DNA of 64,000 nucleotides, from the NCBI RefSeq assembly GCF_023898315.1, contig NC_064615.1:1189746759-1189810758 (forward strand), given 5' to 3'. Positions 11,268-22,907 of this stretch are shown one piece after another (within the stretch, counting starts at the first letter, position 1; each line of letters opens with the position of its first letter). The translations under genes and the position numbers were made by a program. The notes beneath the pieces are model-generated. The model saw only the letters and a list, made by a program, of their open reading frames with translations, was not told where the DNA came from and ran no database searches. The stretch comes from Schistocerca nitens (taxonomy: Eukaryota > Arthropoda > Insecta > Orthoptera > Acrididae).

Positions 11268-12075
11268 TTTGTTGTGTGTTGTGGTCTTCAGTCCAGAGAC
11301 GGGTTTGATGCAGCCCTCCATGATACTCTATCCCGCACAAGCTTCTTCATCTCCAAGTACCTACTGCAACCTACATCCTTCTGAATCTGCTTAGTGTATT
11401 TATCTCTTGGTCTCCCTATATGATTTTAACCCTCCACACTGCCCTACAATACTAAATTGGTGATCCCTTGATGCTTCAGAATATGCCCTACCAACTGATC
11501 CCTTCTTCTTGTCAAGTTGTGCCACAAATTCCTCTTCTCTCCAATTCTGTTCAGTACCTCCTCATCATTTACATGATCTACCATCTAATCTTCAGCATTC
11601 TTCTGTAGCACCACATTTCGAAAGCTTCTACTCTCTTCTTGTCTAAAGTAGTTATTGTCCATGTTTCACATCCATACATGACTACACTCCATATAATTAC
11701 TTTCGGAAAAGACTTCCTGACACTTCAAGCTATACTCAATGTTAACAAATTTCTCTTCTTCAGAAATGTTTTCCTTGCCATTGCCGGTCTACATTTTATA
11801 TCCTCTCTACTTTGACAATCATCAGTTATTTTGCTTCCCAGATAGCAAAACTCATCGCATTTCCTAATTTAATTGCCTCAGCATCATCTGATTTAATTCA
11901 ACTACATTCCATTATCATAGTTTTGCTTTATTGATGTTCATCTTATATCCCATTTCAACATTTTGTCCATTCCGTTCAACTGCTCTTCCATGTGCTTTGT
12001 TGTCTCTGACAGAATTACAATGTCACTGGCAAACCTCAAAGTTTTTATTTCTTTACCATGGATTTTAATTCCTAC

Positions 12076-12687
12076 TCAAAATTTTTCTTTTGTTTCCTTT
12101 ACTGCTTCCTGAATATACAGATTGAATAACATTGGGAACAGGTTATAACCCTGTCTCACTCCCTTCCCAACCACTGCTTCCCTTTCATCCCACTTGAGTC
12201 TTATAACTGCCATATGGTTTCTGTACAAATTGCAAATAGCCTTTTGCTCCCTGTATTTGACCCCTGCCACCTTTAGAATTTGAAAGACAGTATTCCAGGC
12301 AACATTGTCAAAAGCTTTCTCTAAGTCTACAAATGCTAGAAACATAGGTTTGCCTTTCCTTAATCTTTCTTCTAAGATAAGTCGTAAGGTCAGTATTGCC
12401 TCACGTGTTCCAGTATTTCTACAGAATCCAAACTGATCTTCCCCGAGGTCTGCTTCTACTAGTTTTTCCATTCGTCTGTAAAGAATTCGTGTTAGTATTT
12501 TGCAGCTGTGGCTTATTAAACTGATTGTTCGGTAATTTTCACAGCTGTCAACACCTGCTTTCTTCGGGATTGGAATTATTATATTCTTCTTGAAGTCTGA
12601 GGGTATTTCGCCTGTTTCATACATCTTGCTCACCAGATGGTAGAGTTTTGTCAGGACTGGCTCTCCCAAGGCCGTCAGTAGTTCCAA
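12076..12687 (-). pseudogene. RTE reverse transcriptase, central part (minus)
   Basis: A 203-residue minus frame covers RT from the IPIPKKAGVD fingers block through LAFVDLEKAFDNVAW (motif A with intact Asp) to VGKGVRQGYNLFPMLFN (motif B). It ends in a stop before the FADD motif. The region past the stop, down to the 3' tail, still resembles the RT C-terminus but is out of frame. Confidence 0.85.
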
Positions 12688-13279
12688 TGGAATGTTGTCT
12701 ACTCCGGGAGCCTTGTTTCAACTCAGGCCTTTCAGTGCTCTGTCAAACTCTTCACGCAGTATTGTATCTCCCATTTCATCTTCATCTACATCCTCTTCTA
12801 TTCCCATAATATTGTCCTCAAGTACATCGCCCTTGTATACACCCTCTATATACTCCTTCCACCTTTCTGCTTTCCCTTCTTTGCTCATAACTGGGTCTCT
12901 TTAATTTTTCTGTAGGCAGTATCTATCTTACCCCTAGTGAGATAAGCCTCTACATCCTTACATTTGTCCTCTAGCCATCCCTGCTTAGCCATTTTGCACT
13001 TCCTGTCGATCTCATTTTAGAGAGGTTTGTATTCCTTTTTGCTGCATTTTTATATTTTCTCCTTTCATCAATTAAATTCAATATTTCTTATGTTACCCAA
13101 GGATTTCTACTAGCCCTCATCTTTTTACCTACTTGATCCTCTGCTGCCTTCACTACTTCATTCCTCAAAGCTACCCATTCTTCTTCTACTGTATTTCTTT
13201 CCCCCATTCCTGTCAATTGTTCCCTTATGCTCTCCCTGAAACTCTGTACAACCTCCGGTTTAGTCAGCTTATCCAGGTC

Positions 13280-14106
13280 TCATCTCCTTAAATTCCCACC
13301 TTTTTGCAGTTTCTTCAATTTTAATTTGCAGTTCATAACCAATAGATTGTGGTCAGAGTCCACATCTGCCCCTGGAAATGTCTTACAATTTAAAACCTGG
13401 TTCCTAAATCCCTGTCTTACCATTATATAATCTGTCTGATACCTTTTAGTATCTCCAGGGTTCTTCCATGTATACAGCCTTCTTTCATGATTCGTAAACC
13501 AAGTGTTAGCTATGATTAAGTTGTGCTCTGTGCAAAATTCTACCAGGCGGCTTCCTCTTTCATTTCTTAGCCCCAATCCATATTCACCTACTAGTCTCCC
13601 TTCACTATCTGAATAATTTCTTTTATTTCATCATACATTTCTTCAATTTCTTCGTCATCTGCAGAGCTAGTTGGCATATAAACTTGTACTACTATAGTAG
13701 GTGTGGGCTTCGTATCTATCTTGGCCACAATAATGCGTTCACTATGCTGTTTGTAGTAGCTTACCCGCATTCCTATTTTCCTATTCATTATTAAACCTAC
13801 TCCTGCATTACCCCTATTTGATTTTGTGTTTATAGCCCTGTAGTCACCTGACCAGAAGTCTTGTTCCTCCTGCCATCAAACTTCACTAATTCCCACTATA
13901 TCTAACTTTAACCTATCCATTTCCCTTTTTAAATTTTCTAACCTACCTGCCCGATTAAGGGATCTGACATTCCACGCTCCGATCCGTAGAATGACAGTTT
14001 TCTTTCTCCTGATTACGACATCCTCTTGAGTAGTCCCCGCCCGGAAATCCAAATGGGGGACTATTTTACCTCCGGAATATTTTACCCAAGAGGACGCCAT
14101 CATCAT
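13280..14106 (-). pseudogene. RTE endonuclease domain (minus)
   Basis: Minus-strand frames give LRIGAWNVRSLNRAGRLEN at the start, then VVQVYMPTSSADDEEIEEMY, then LIIANTWFTNHERRLYTW and VDSDHNLLVMNCKLK, the conserved order of an RTE endonuclease ending in the catalytic SDH motif. The three frames are separated by stops, including one in the GD-N region near 13590. Nicks target DNA in the active family; inactive here. Confidence 0.85.
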
Positions 14107-14412
14107 TTAATCATACAGTAAAGCTGCATGCCCTCGGGAAAAATTACGGCCGTAGTTTCCCCTTGCTTTCAGCCGTTCGCAGTACCAGCACAGCAAGGAC
14201 GTTTTGGTTATTGTTACAAGGCCAGATGAGTCAATCATCCAGACTGTTGCCCTTGCTACTACTGAAAAGGCTGCTACCCCTCTTCAGGAACCACACGTTT
14301 GTCTGGCCTCTCAACACATACCCCTCCGTTGTGGTTGTACCTAGGGTACGGCTATCTGTATCGCTGAGGCACGCAAGCCTCCCCACCAACGGCAAGGTCC
14401 ATAGTTCATGGG

Positions 14413-15072
14413 GGGAATGTAGTTGAATTAAATCAGGTGATGTTGAGGGAATTAGATTAGGAAATGAGAAACTTAAAGTAGTAAATGAGTTTTGCTATCT
14501 GGGAAGCAAAATAACTGATGATGGTCAAAGTAGAGAGGATATAAAATGTAGCCTGGCAATGTCAAGGAAAGATTTTCTGAAGAATAGATATTTGTTGACA
14601 TTGAGTATAGATTTAAGCATCAGGAAATCCTTTCTGAAAGTATTTGTATGGAATGTAGCCAGGTATGGAAGTGTAACATGGACAATAAATAGTTTAGACA
14701 AGAAGAGAATAGAAGCTTTCGAAATGTGGTGCTACAGAAGAATGTTGAAGATTCGATGGGTAGATCAAATAACTAATGAGGAGATACCAAATAGAATTAG
14801 GGAGAAGAGGAATTTGTGACACAACTTGACTAGAAGAAGGGATTGGTTGGTAGGACATGTTCTGAGGTATCAAGGGATCACCAATTTAGTGTTGGAGGGC
14901 AGTGTGGACAGTAAAAATCATAAAGGGAGACCAAGAGATGAATAAACTAAGCAGATTCAGAAGGATGTAGGGTGCAGTAGTTACTTGGAGATGAAGAATC
15001 TTGCACAGGATAGAGTAGCATGGAGAGCTGCATCAAACCAGTCTCTGGACTGAAGACCACAACAACAACAAC
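14413..15072 (+). mobile_element. 5'-truncated RTE copy, plus strand
   Basis: This copy begins inside the RT C-terminal region, at a GGAATGTAGT sequence equivalent to about 55170 of the plus copy. It runs to the (ACAACA)n tail. An 86-codon frame contains VARYGSVTWTINSLDKKRI and MLKIRWVDQITNEEI. Its first bases overlap the last GG of the neighbouring minus copy. Confidence 0.9.
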
Positions 15073-15793
15073 TACTTAAAACACAAAACAATACATCACA
15101 AACAATGCATCAAGATTCTCCACTCCTTCATTGAAAAAAGAAATCTCTTAAGAATTAACACAAATATGATTTGGAGCATATCGCCAAAATGAAACAACCA
15201 CCAAAGATTTGTAGAATAAAAGTCCACTTCAGTTGGCAGTAATTTCTTAATTTGTTCCCCAGGTTCAAAGCATAAAGCTTCACCTTCGGGTGCCACCAAC
15301 TGTCAGCAAAGAGTGGGAGCTACTAGTGTACAAGTACTATGTGGTTCACATACCAAATTGACAGCTACAGTTGTGAAAAGTATTTCTAGACCTACTAATG
15401 CATTAGCATTTAGAATGTTGTTCAGTAGAATATTCATGACATTATGTTACATCAGTCATATTTAATGGATCCTGAGGAGAGGGGCCTATGGGATGCAGAT
15501 AGAAGTCAAGGTCATACATATTATTTAAGTGTAGTGCAAGGAAATGAATTGCCTAAGCAATATTTTTAGATTATATTAATTTCTATAGCCAAGGATTTGG
15601 CTTTGTATGTGAACAGCCACTGTCTTTTTTTCCTACCAGTTGCACAATAACATTAACATATATTATTCCCAGGCCATCAGTTCTTGCCATAGCTAAGTAA
15701 CGACTCCCAAACGGCTACAAACAGTCACTAAAAAATGTGGACCATCTGCTGGTGACTTGAAACCAATCGAAGTAAAATAAATATTGATCCAAG
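15073..15793. other. unassigned sequence
   Basis: No recognisable coding motif or repeat end between the RTE tail and the tandem duplication. Confidence 0.5.
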
Positions 15794-16043
15794 TAAAACA
15801 AATATTGATCCATCACGTAAGGTAACTAGTTGCTGTTATTTCTGAAAATATTCAATTTATGTGATTTGTACATAATCATTTAATGAGCAGATATTTTTGT
15901 GCAGAAAAATTTTACGAATAAAACAAATACTGATCCATCACGTAACGTAACTAGGTGCTGCTATTTCTGAAAATATTCAATTTATGTGATTTGTACATGA
16001 TCATTTAATGAGCAGATCTTTTTGTACAGAAAAATTTTATGAA
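15794..16043 (+). repeat. two-copy 125-bp tandem duplication
   Basis: Two adjacent 125-bp units (15794-15918 and 15919-16043) each begin TAAAACAAATA and end near AAAAATTTTA. They differ at roughly eight positions. A partial third copy of the first 20 bases precedes unit one. Non-coding, AT-rich. Confidence 0.9.
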
Positions 16044-17527
16044 CAACACTGCTTTGGACAGGGAAAAAAAACAACAACTGGTTTCTGTACATTATATTTC
16101 CTCATGGAGAAAATAAACTCTCGGAACTTCTAAGTCTTCTGAACAATATTAATCATAACATACAGTTCACAGTGGAAAGAGATAGAAGGGCATGTTTAGT
16201 TTTTGTATGCATATACATGAAGAAAAATCTTTATGGTACAAAGTCTACAGAAGTCCAATAATACAGATAGATAGCTTCACAAAAATTTCCATCCCCATTC
16301 ACCATCCCAAACATTAGTGGACCAGCCCAAAAAATCTGAGCCACAATACTTGGAGCAAAAACTGGAAATTTAAGAATCACTTTCAGAAGAAATGGCTACT
16401 TCGACAGAAGAAAAAGCTACTTGGACATCCTAAAAGATATTGGAAAAGGAAAAAAAGGGAAAATTTTTCCAGAATACACAGCATTGACACAGTGACGCAA
16501 CTGACAAGACAGGTGCATCAATATTTGAACACTGCAAAGGAAGTACATCCACTGCTCGCCACAGTAGGAATTTACAAAATCCCTTCACATGTGGTTGAAT
16601 GAACATAAGAACAATTAAAATAAGCATTGAAACACATCATGAAGAACATAAAAGCAATTGTCAGCTGAACATCATAGATAAATCTGCAGTAGCAGCTCAT
16701 GCACCAGACTAGACAACCACCACTCTAATAATCTACTTTTATCAAGGTCCAATCATTACTGTTATGGAAAGTACGGAGGGGCCATTAACTTAAAAACCAC
16801 AAAAACAATTTCAAAATAAGAAGAGGACACAAATTACACAAGTTGTGGAGCTTGTTAGTGCTAAACAAAGCAAAACAGTGCAACATCTTTTCTGCAGCTC
16901 AAACTCCTTAATATACAAGAGCAAGGCTCCATTAACAGACTGTGGTCAGATGATGTCACTAACCCAACGATTGTGTGATTATGTATAAACAGTTCTTCTT
17001 GCAAAGCTCGTTTGATTTCAGAGAGCAACTAATGAAGTTATTATAGCCTTTCAGGATGTCTCCAGCATTACAACCTGAAGCTTTATGTTCAGAAATATGC
17101 CTTGACTATGGCCTAATATCTGTATAAAAAAATTACTAAAAACAACTTCAAAACAATGGAAAGTCCTGGAAAGAATAACAACAATATGCAAAGGATGTAC
17201 TGCTACTCACCACATTGCAGGAACAATGAAAAAGAATCCTAGAATTGTTCACCTTTCAAACTATGCAGGCTGTTAGCAGAACATTTCAAGGATGCTTTTC
17301 ATTGTGACTGTAATTCAAAAACAACTACAATTTTTTGACTAATTTTGATAACATAATTATGAGCACAGAACTTAGTAACAACCTGCATTCCTTTTGATTA
17401 ATATTTGATAGAATCATGACATATGAAACAGCAGATATAAAAAACAGCAGGTGTGTCTTACAAACAAAAATAGCAATTCCATTTCATAAAGCAGTTTCAT
17501 TTTATATGCTGCATGTCAGGAACCTAT
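16044..17527. other. intronic sequence with weak Penelope-like and MITE fragments
   Basis: Near 16130-16260 the plus strand reads LLNNINHNIQFTVERDR and then a YRSP-like block, resembling the region after the catalytic centre in Penelope-like RTs; this is weak. Near 17158-17215 the sequence GTACTGCTACTCACCA resembles the left end of the palindromic MITE family. The rest shows nothing I can name. Confidence 0.4.
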
Positions 17528-18810
17528 TTTCAAGCTATGTTGTTGTTGTGGTCTTCAGTCGCTCCCTGTATTTTACCCCTGCCACCTTCAGAATTTGAAA
17601 CAGAGTATTCCAGTCAACATTATCAAAAACTTTCTCTAAGTCTACAAATGCTAGAAACATAGGTTTGCCTTTCCTTAATCTATCTTCTACGGTAGTCCAA
17701 CATTTCTATGGAATCCAAAATGATCTTCCCCCAAGATCGGCTTTACCAGTTTTTTCATTTGTCTGTAAAGAATTTGTGTCGGTTTTTTTGCAGTCGTGGT
17801 TTATTAAAATGATAGTTTGGTAATTTTCACACCTGTCAACACCTGTTTCCTTTGGCATTGGAACTATTATATTCTTCTTTAAGTCTATGGGTATTTCGGC
17901 TGTCTCATATAACTTGCTCACCAGATGGTACAGTTTTGTCATGGTTGGCTTTCCCAAGACTATCAATAGTTCTAATGGAATGTTGTCTGTTCCCAGGGCC
18001 TTGTTTCGAATTAGGTCTTTCAGTGCTCTGTCAAATTCTTCATGCAATATTATATCTCCCATTTCATCTTCATCTATGTCCTCTTCCATTTCCATAATAT
18101 TGCCCTCAAGAACATTGCCCTTATATAGACCCTCTACATATTCCTTCCATCTTTCAGCTTTCCCTTCTTTGCTCAGAACTGGTTTTCCATCTGAGCTCTT
18201 GATATTTTCTCCAAAGGTCTCTTTAATTTTCCTGTAGGCAGTATCTATCTTACCCCTTGTGATTCATGCCTCTACATCCTTACATTTGTGCTCTAGCCAT
18301 CCCTGCTTAACCATTTTGCACTTCCTTTCGATCTCATTTTCGAGACGTTTGTATTCCTTTTTGCCTGCTTCATTTACTGCATTTTTATATTCTCCTTTCA
18401 TCAATTAAATTCAATATCTCTTCTGTTACCCAAGGATTCCTACTAGCCCTCATCTTTTTAGCTAACTGATCCTCTGCTGCCTTCACTATTTCATCTCTCA
18501 AACCTACCCATTCTTCTTCTACTGTATTTCTTTCCCCCATTCTTATTAATCGTTCCGTAATGATCTCTCTGAAACTTTCTACAACCTCTGGTTCTTTCAG
18601 TTTATCTAGGTCCCATCGCATTAAATACCCACCTTTTTGCAGTTTCTTCAATTTTAATCTACAGTTCATAACCAACAGATTGTGGTCCAAGTCCACATCT
18701 GCCCCTTGAAATGTCTTACAGTTTAAAACCTAGTTCAAAATCTCTGTCTTACCATTATATAATCTATCTGAAACCTTCCAGTGTCTCCAGGTATTCTTCT
18801 TTCAAGCTAT
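17528..18810 (-). mobile_element. internally deleted RTE copy with 11-bp target-site duplication
   Basis: Minus-strand RTE copy with its tail at 17539 and its truncated 5' end at 18799. The flanks carry the same 11 bases, TTTCAAGCTAT, at 17528-17538 and 18800-18810. Directly after the tail sequence (to about 17560) the homology jumps to the middle of the RT, so roughly 1 kb covering RT motif C and the C-terminus is missing. Remaining minus frames include the DEMGDIILHEEF connector, the PLELLIVLGKP block and RT motifs up to about motif A. Confidence 0.9.
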
Positions 18811-18970
18811 ATGTATCTTTAACTGCAGTATAAGAATCCTCTCTCATAACTTTAGTATGAGACAGATACAAAATAGAAATTATCACAATAACAATAATTA
18901 TAATAATAATAAAGTTTCTTCGGCAGTTACCTATAATTATGTCCACCAAAGCTTAGCTAAAACAGCATAC

Positions 18971-19220
18971 CTCATGAACACTTCTTCCATTGTAGTAAGA
19001 GACACCCCGAAACTGAGGATGTCCAAAGATTTGCCATTATCCTCAAGTTCCTTTAGCATTGATTCAAAAACTGATGACTTTTCCTCTGTCAGAATATATG
19101 ACAGCTCTGAACCAATGTTTTGTGCCACTTCTATGTCATCTATATATTTTCTGAGGAGATTTGTAATTTCAGAAACATTACATTTCTCTCCCTTTACAAT
19201 GATCAAATGATATCCAGCAC
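18971..19220 (-). CDS. ABCA3-like transporter, downstream exon of NBD1 region
   Basis: Coding exon of a host ABC subfamily A lipid transporter. The minus strand has an acceptor TTTTGCAG at its 5' side and a donor GAG|GTATGC at its 3' side. The 250-base exon begins with two bases that complete the Gly codon split by the preceding exon. It then encodes AGYHLIIVKGEKCNVSEITN, a regulatory stretch with SELSYILTEE, and ends SFGVSLTTMEEVFMR. This is the segment just after nucleotide-binding domain 1 in ABCA3-type proteins, where GAGYH and TTMEEVF are family hallmarks. It ends in phase 2, so another exon must lie farther left; none was found in the window. No stop or frameshift. Full ABCA proteins move phospholipids across membranes; the exact paralogue is inferred. 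Confidence 0.9.
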
Positions 19221-20094
19221 CTGCAAAACGAAACAAGGATTATGCATAAAAAATTTATTATCATGACTTCATCAAAAATATAAATAATAGCCTTCTTCTA
19301 TGCTCCATGAATGAGGCATTAAGCCTGTTCCATCCTCACAAATTGCTTGTCCATCTCTTCTAAGGTCTTCCAACACCTCTTCTTTCTCCCAGTTTATAGG
19401 CTACAACTACTTTGGGAGTCACTTACTGCCCAACTCTTTGTACATGTTCATATCAGGTGTTGTGTTGTTTGGTTACTCTACTTTTTAGTTCTTGTTGCAC
19501 TGTTTCATTTTTTTATGTGGTCTGTTCTTGACTAACTTTTTGTTCTCAGAAATTTCGTTTCTGCACTTTGTATTGTACCTCAAGTTCTTTTTGTAGGTAC
19601 CCAGCATTAACACCCATGAACATATGCTGGGGGACCCACACTTGTATAACATTTTGCTCTTATTTCTTGGCTGGTCTTATTTTTAAATACATTATGAACT
19701 GTGCCACACACATTTTCAGATCTAGTCAATTTTAAATTGAGATATTTGTTATTGTCTAGGTAAATTTGTCATCCAAAATAAGTGAAGGATGTCATTCATC
19801 GTAACATCAAGTTATCCACAATAATTTCGGATTGGATATGATCCCTGCCCCAGAAAGCCATCACTTTAGTTTTGGTTTTGGAAATCTCAACATTCTATTG
19901 TTTACAAATTTCTTTCACATGTTTAAGTGCACATTGTAAGTTGTCTTCTTTTTCTTGCAATATCAAGACATCATGTGCACAAATTAAACCACACGGTGTC
20001 TTTTGATATTTTAATACCTTTCTGTATGTGATGCATCCAATTATGATAATTTCATTGATACAAATATCTAAAAGAATAGACAATATTTCAAATA

Positions 20095-20243
20095 ATGGAA
20101 AATCCAGGATGGAATGTAACAATATTATGAAAAGGAAAACTGCTACTCACCATATAGTGGAGATGCTAAGTCGCAGATAGGCACAACAAAAAGATTGTCA
20201 CAAATAAATAAAGCTTTCCACCATTAAGGCCTCCATCAACTAT

Positions 20244-20302
<59 letters not shown>

Positions 20303-20425
20303 GTCTATTGTTGAAGAAGGTGTTAATGGCCAAAAGCTTTATTTTTTTATGACAGTCTTTTTGTTGCGCCTATCTGTGACTGAGAATCTCCGCTATATGG
20401 TGAGTAGCAACTTCTTTTTCATATT
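20095..20425. mobile_element. palindromic MITE, copy 3 (best preserved)
   Basis: The left end contains TGCTACTCACCATATAGTGG and CAGATAGGCACAACAAAAAG. The right end contains the complements, CTTTTTGTTGCGCCTATCTG and CGCTATATGGTGAGTAGCAA. The arms are about 90 bp. The centre is a pure TG microsatellite. No coding capacity. It sits inside a minus-strand LINE. Confidence 0.85.
20246..20300. repeat. (TG)n microsatellite
   Basis: About 27 perfect TG units forming the centre of the palindromic MITE. Confidence 0.98.
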
Positions 20426-20777
20426 AGAAAGTATTTGTCACTGTTGTCATACTCCTTTATTTATTAAAATTTCTTCTGTTCTTATTTCACTCATGTTTAC
20501 TACAATTTTCGATTATTTACATAGGCTTTTTGTAGCCTTGACTAATTTGTTAGGATATCAACCGCTTTCCATAATAGTCCAAATTTTGTTTCTGTTCACA
20601 ATGCCAAATGTTTTTACCAAATCTATGAATGCTACATGTGTTTGTACATTGTTTTCTCATCTTTTCTCTATTACTTTTTGCGGAGTAAATATGAAGGGCT
20701 TATTTCAATAGTGGTGCAAGTGTATTTTTGTTCATTCTGAGATACAGAGTCCTAAAGTTAAATGAGCGTTGAAAAAT

Positions 20778-20843
20778 CTGCAGTTGAGATACCAGAAGTA
20801 TTCCAGTATATGTACTTGAATATTTCTGGTACCTCAACTGCAG
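20778..20843. repeat. 31-bp-arm hairpin beside a Tc1 end
   Basis: Arms 20778-20808 and 20813-20843 pair at 28 of 31 positions with a 4-base loop. Each outer end is CTGCAG. The hairpin ends 3 bases before the terminal repeat of a Tc1-like element. Confidence 0.8.
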
Positions 20844-20846
20844 TTA

Positions 20847-21990
20847 TACACTGATGTCACCTAATTCGCCAGGATAGTGACGTCCACATATAGAAATGGC
20901 AGTGGTATCGTATACACAAAGGATAAAGGGGCAGTGCATTGTCGGAACTGTCATTTGTACTCGGGTGATTCGTACGAAAAGGTTTCCGACGTGATTGTGG
21001 CCACACGAGAGGAATTAACAGATCTGGAACACGGAATGGAAGCTGGAGCTAGATGCGTGGGACATCTCATTACGGAAATCGTTTGCAAATTCAGTATTCC
21101 GAGATCCACAGTGTCAACAGTGTGCCGAGAATACCAAATTTGGAGCATTACTTTGAGAAGTAATGTTTGACAATGCAGTGGCCAACAACCTTTACTTAAC
21201 GACTGAGAGCATCGGAGTTCGTGTAGACCTGTCGGAGCTAACAGAGCGGAAATCAATGTGGGACCTATGATGGACGTTTCTGTTAGGACAGTGCAGCAAA
21301 ATATGTTGTTAGTGGGCTGTGACAGCAGACTACCGATGCGAGTGCCTCTGCTAACAGCACAACCTCACCTGCAGCACCTCTCCTGGACTTGTAAGCATAT
21401 CGGTTGGACGCTAGATGACTGGAAAATCGTGGCCCGGTCAGACGAGTCAGTATTTCAGTCGGTAAGAACTTACGGTAGATTTCGAGTACGACGCAGACCC
21501 CACAGAGCCACAGACCCGAGTTGTGAACGAGGCACTGTGCGAGCTGACGGTGGCTCCGTAGTGGTGTGGGCCGAGTTCACACGGAATGGACCGGGTCCAC
21601 CGGTCCGACAAAATCGATCGCTGACTGGAAAGGTTATGTTCGGATACTTGAAGAGCATTTGCAGCCATTTGTGGACATCGTGTTCTCACTCAGTGCACCA
21701 CGTCACCAGTTTGAAGACCGTAGTGGACAATTCGAGTAAACGCCCTGGCCAATCGTATCGCCCGACACGGATCCCGTCGAGCTTTTACGGGATATAAACG
21801 AGAGGTCAATTCGTGCACAATCTCCTGCACTGGCAGCACCACCACAGAGGCAGCACAGCTCAATATTTTTCCGGGGTCCTTTCGATGACTCGTCAAGTCC
21901 GTGTCACGTCAAGTTTCTGCACTGTGCTGTGCTAAAGGAGATCCGACACGATATTAAGAGCTATCCTGTGACTTCTGTCACCTCTGTGTA
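20847..21990 (+). mobile_element. Tc1-like transposon
   Basis: The ends are inverted: TACACTGATGTCACC on the left and GGTGACAGAAGTCACAGGATA (split over 21 bases, complement) on the right, the latter reading outward to a TA. The plus strand encodes ELTDLEHGMEAGARCVGHLI and SIPRSTVSTVCREY, a helix-turn-helix. Then comes LDDWKIVARSDESVFQ with the first catalytic Asp, and GGSVVVWAEFTRNG. The C-terminal AKGDPTRY block lies near 21935. At least three frames are required and the second Asp region is unclear, so the copy is inactive. Confidence 0.8.
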
Positions 21991-22829
21991 CTCGTGATCG
22001 AGGTTCCGGTTGGCCACATTTGAAAACCACAGGGGAGGATCAGTGTGTGGTGCATGAAGCACATCGTAAAACCTTCACATCTGTCCCTGCAATTTGAGAA
22101 TGAGAATGAGCACCTTTCAACATTCTGTGGCATTCTGCACTAAGGTCAGGGACTAGCACCATTCAGACCAGGAAATTACCCGTTCTAACAGCCACTGTGG
22201 GAACAGGGTGCAACCAACTACAGCTTGTATCGCACAGTGACAGTCGATTCCTGGCTTCTGGACTCTGAGGTCATATTAGGATCATTACAGCAACTGGTGG
22301 AGAAGGTTGAGAAGATCAGCCTCACTTTCATAATTTCAGTGAAGCTAAAAATCTGCTGCATTGTCACAAGAACTGCTTGTAGCCACCCTGGTTTTGAGTC
22401 AAGTGGAAAGATTGTACCAGAGACTTCAGAGATTCTGTGTGCGGTTTGCTAGACTTGCGCCGTAGGTTTGAGAACTGCACTCTCCTCCTAAATGGCTCCA
22501 ATGTGCTCTATACATCAGAGTGTACTACTCAGACAGCTGACTGTGTGTAGAGTACACACTAGAGACGAGCAATCTGCCCACGAATGGATCTACAGAGTAA
22601 CCAATCGGTGGCTCAATAAAAATGAGTGGTACTCTTTGGATCCAAAATATCTATACAGTGATGTTAGTGAGCATAACAAAGTTTCTAGGTCAATATGGTG
22701 AGACAGCATTCCACGGAATGCGGTGAATTATTCACTGGGACATAGACTATGACAGTAAGAAATGTCACCCACACTGCAGAAAATATGATGTAGACAGTAT
22801 GTATGGATGTACTTTACTGTTGTGAGCTT

Positions 22830-22830
<1 letters not shown>
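21991..22830. other. unassigned sequence
   Basis: The stretch includes 60-75-codon open frames without motifs. The GC level is higher than that of the neighbours around 22200-22700, which suggests another repeat I cannot name. The last 100 bases resemble the short 3' end of a CR1-like LINE. Confidence 0.4.

Positions 22831-22907
<77 letters not shown>
22831..22907. repeat. (CA)n then (A)17 low-complexity tract
   Basis: Thirty CA units run directly into 17 A residues. Confidence 0.98.

Larger units (their letters stand above)
11268..14415 (-). mobile_element. near full-length RTE-type LINE, minus strand
   Basis: Read on the minus strand, the element runs from a CCCCATGAACTATGGACC-type 5' end through endonuclease and reverse transcriptase to a GAAGACCACAACAC-type tail. 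It is collinear with the plus copy at 52531-55827. Coding frames are broken in several places. Its 5' end touches a second, plus-strand RTE copy, making a head-to-head pair, and its 3' tail lies against the mariner remnant. Confidence 0.9.
19285..20750 (-). mobile_element. LINE RT remnant, minus strand, split by a MITE
   Basis: Read on the minus strand, 20700-20530 gives VAFIDLVKTFGIVNRNKIW, an RT motif A region (FID-KAFD-VNR type; its second Asp reads Gly). The palindromic MITE at 20095-20425 follows. Then comes CGLICAHDVLILQEKEDNLQ, the motif C region with CAHD in place of FADD, and VEISKTKTKVMAFWGRD. A C-terminal tail with GKKRCWKTLEEMDKQF follows near 19370. Stops break it. Clade unclear; it resembles the LINEs at 25437 and 49568 more than the RTE copies. 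Confidence 0.65.

Noticed and set aside
12692-13430. Plus-strand open frames within the RTE at 11268-14415
   Set aside because: Shadows of the minus-strand RT and endonuclease; the same antisense peptides recur in the other RTE copies, as expected for shadows.
11268-15072. Twin priming as explanation of the inverted RTE pair
   Set aside because: The inverted part contains the element's own 3' end and tail, which twin priming does not produce.
20247-20711. 154-codon open frame beginning with Cys-Val repeats
   Set aside because: The start is a TG microsatellite read as CV repeats, then MITE arm, then antisense of a LINE. No protein family.
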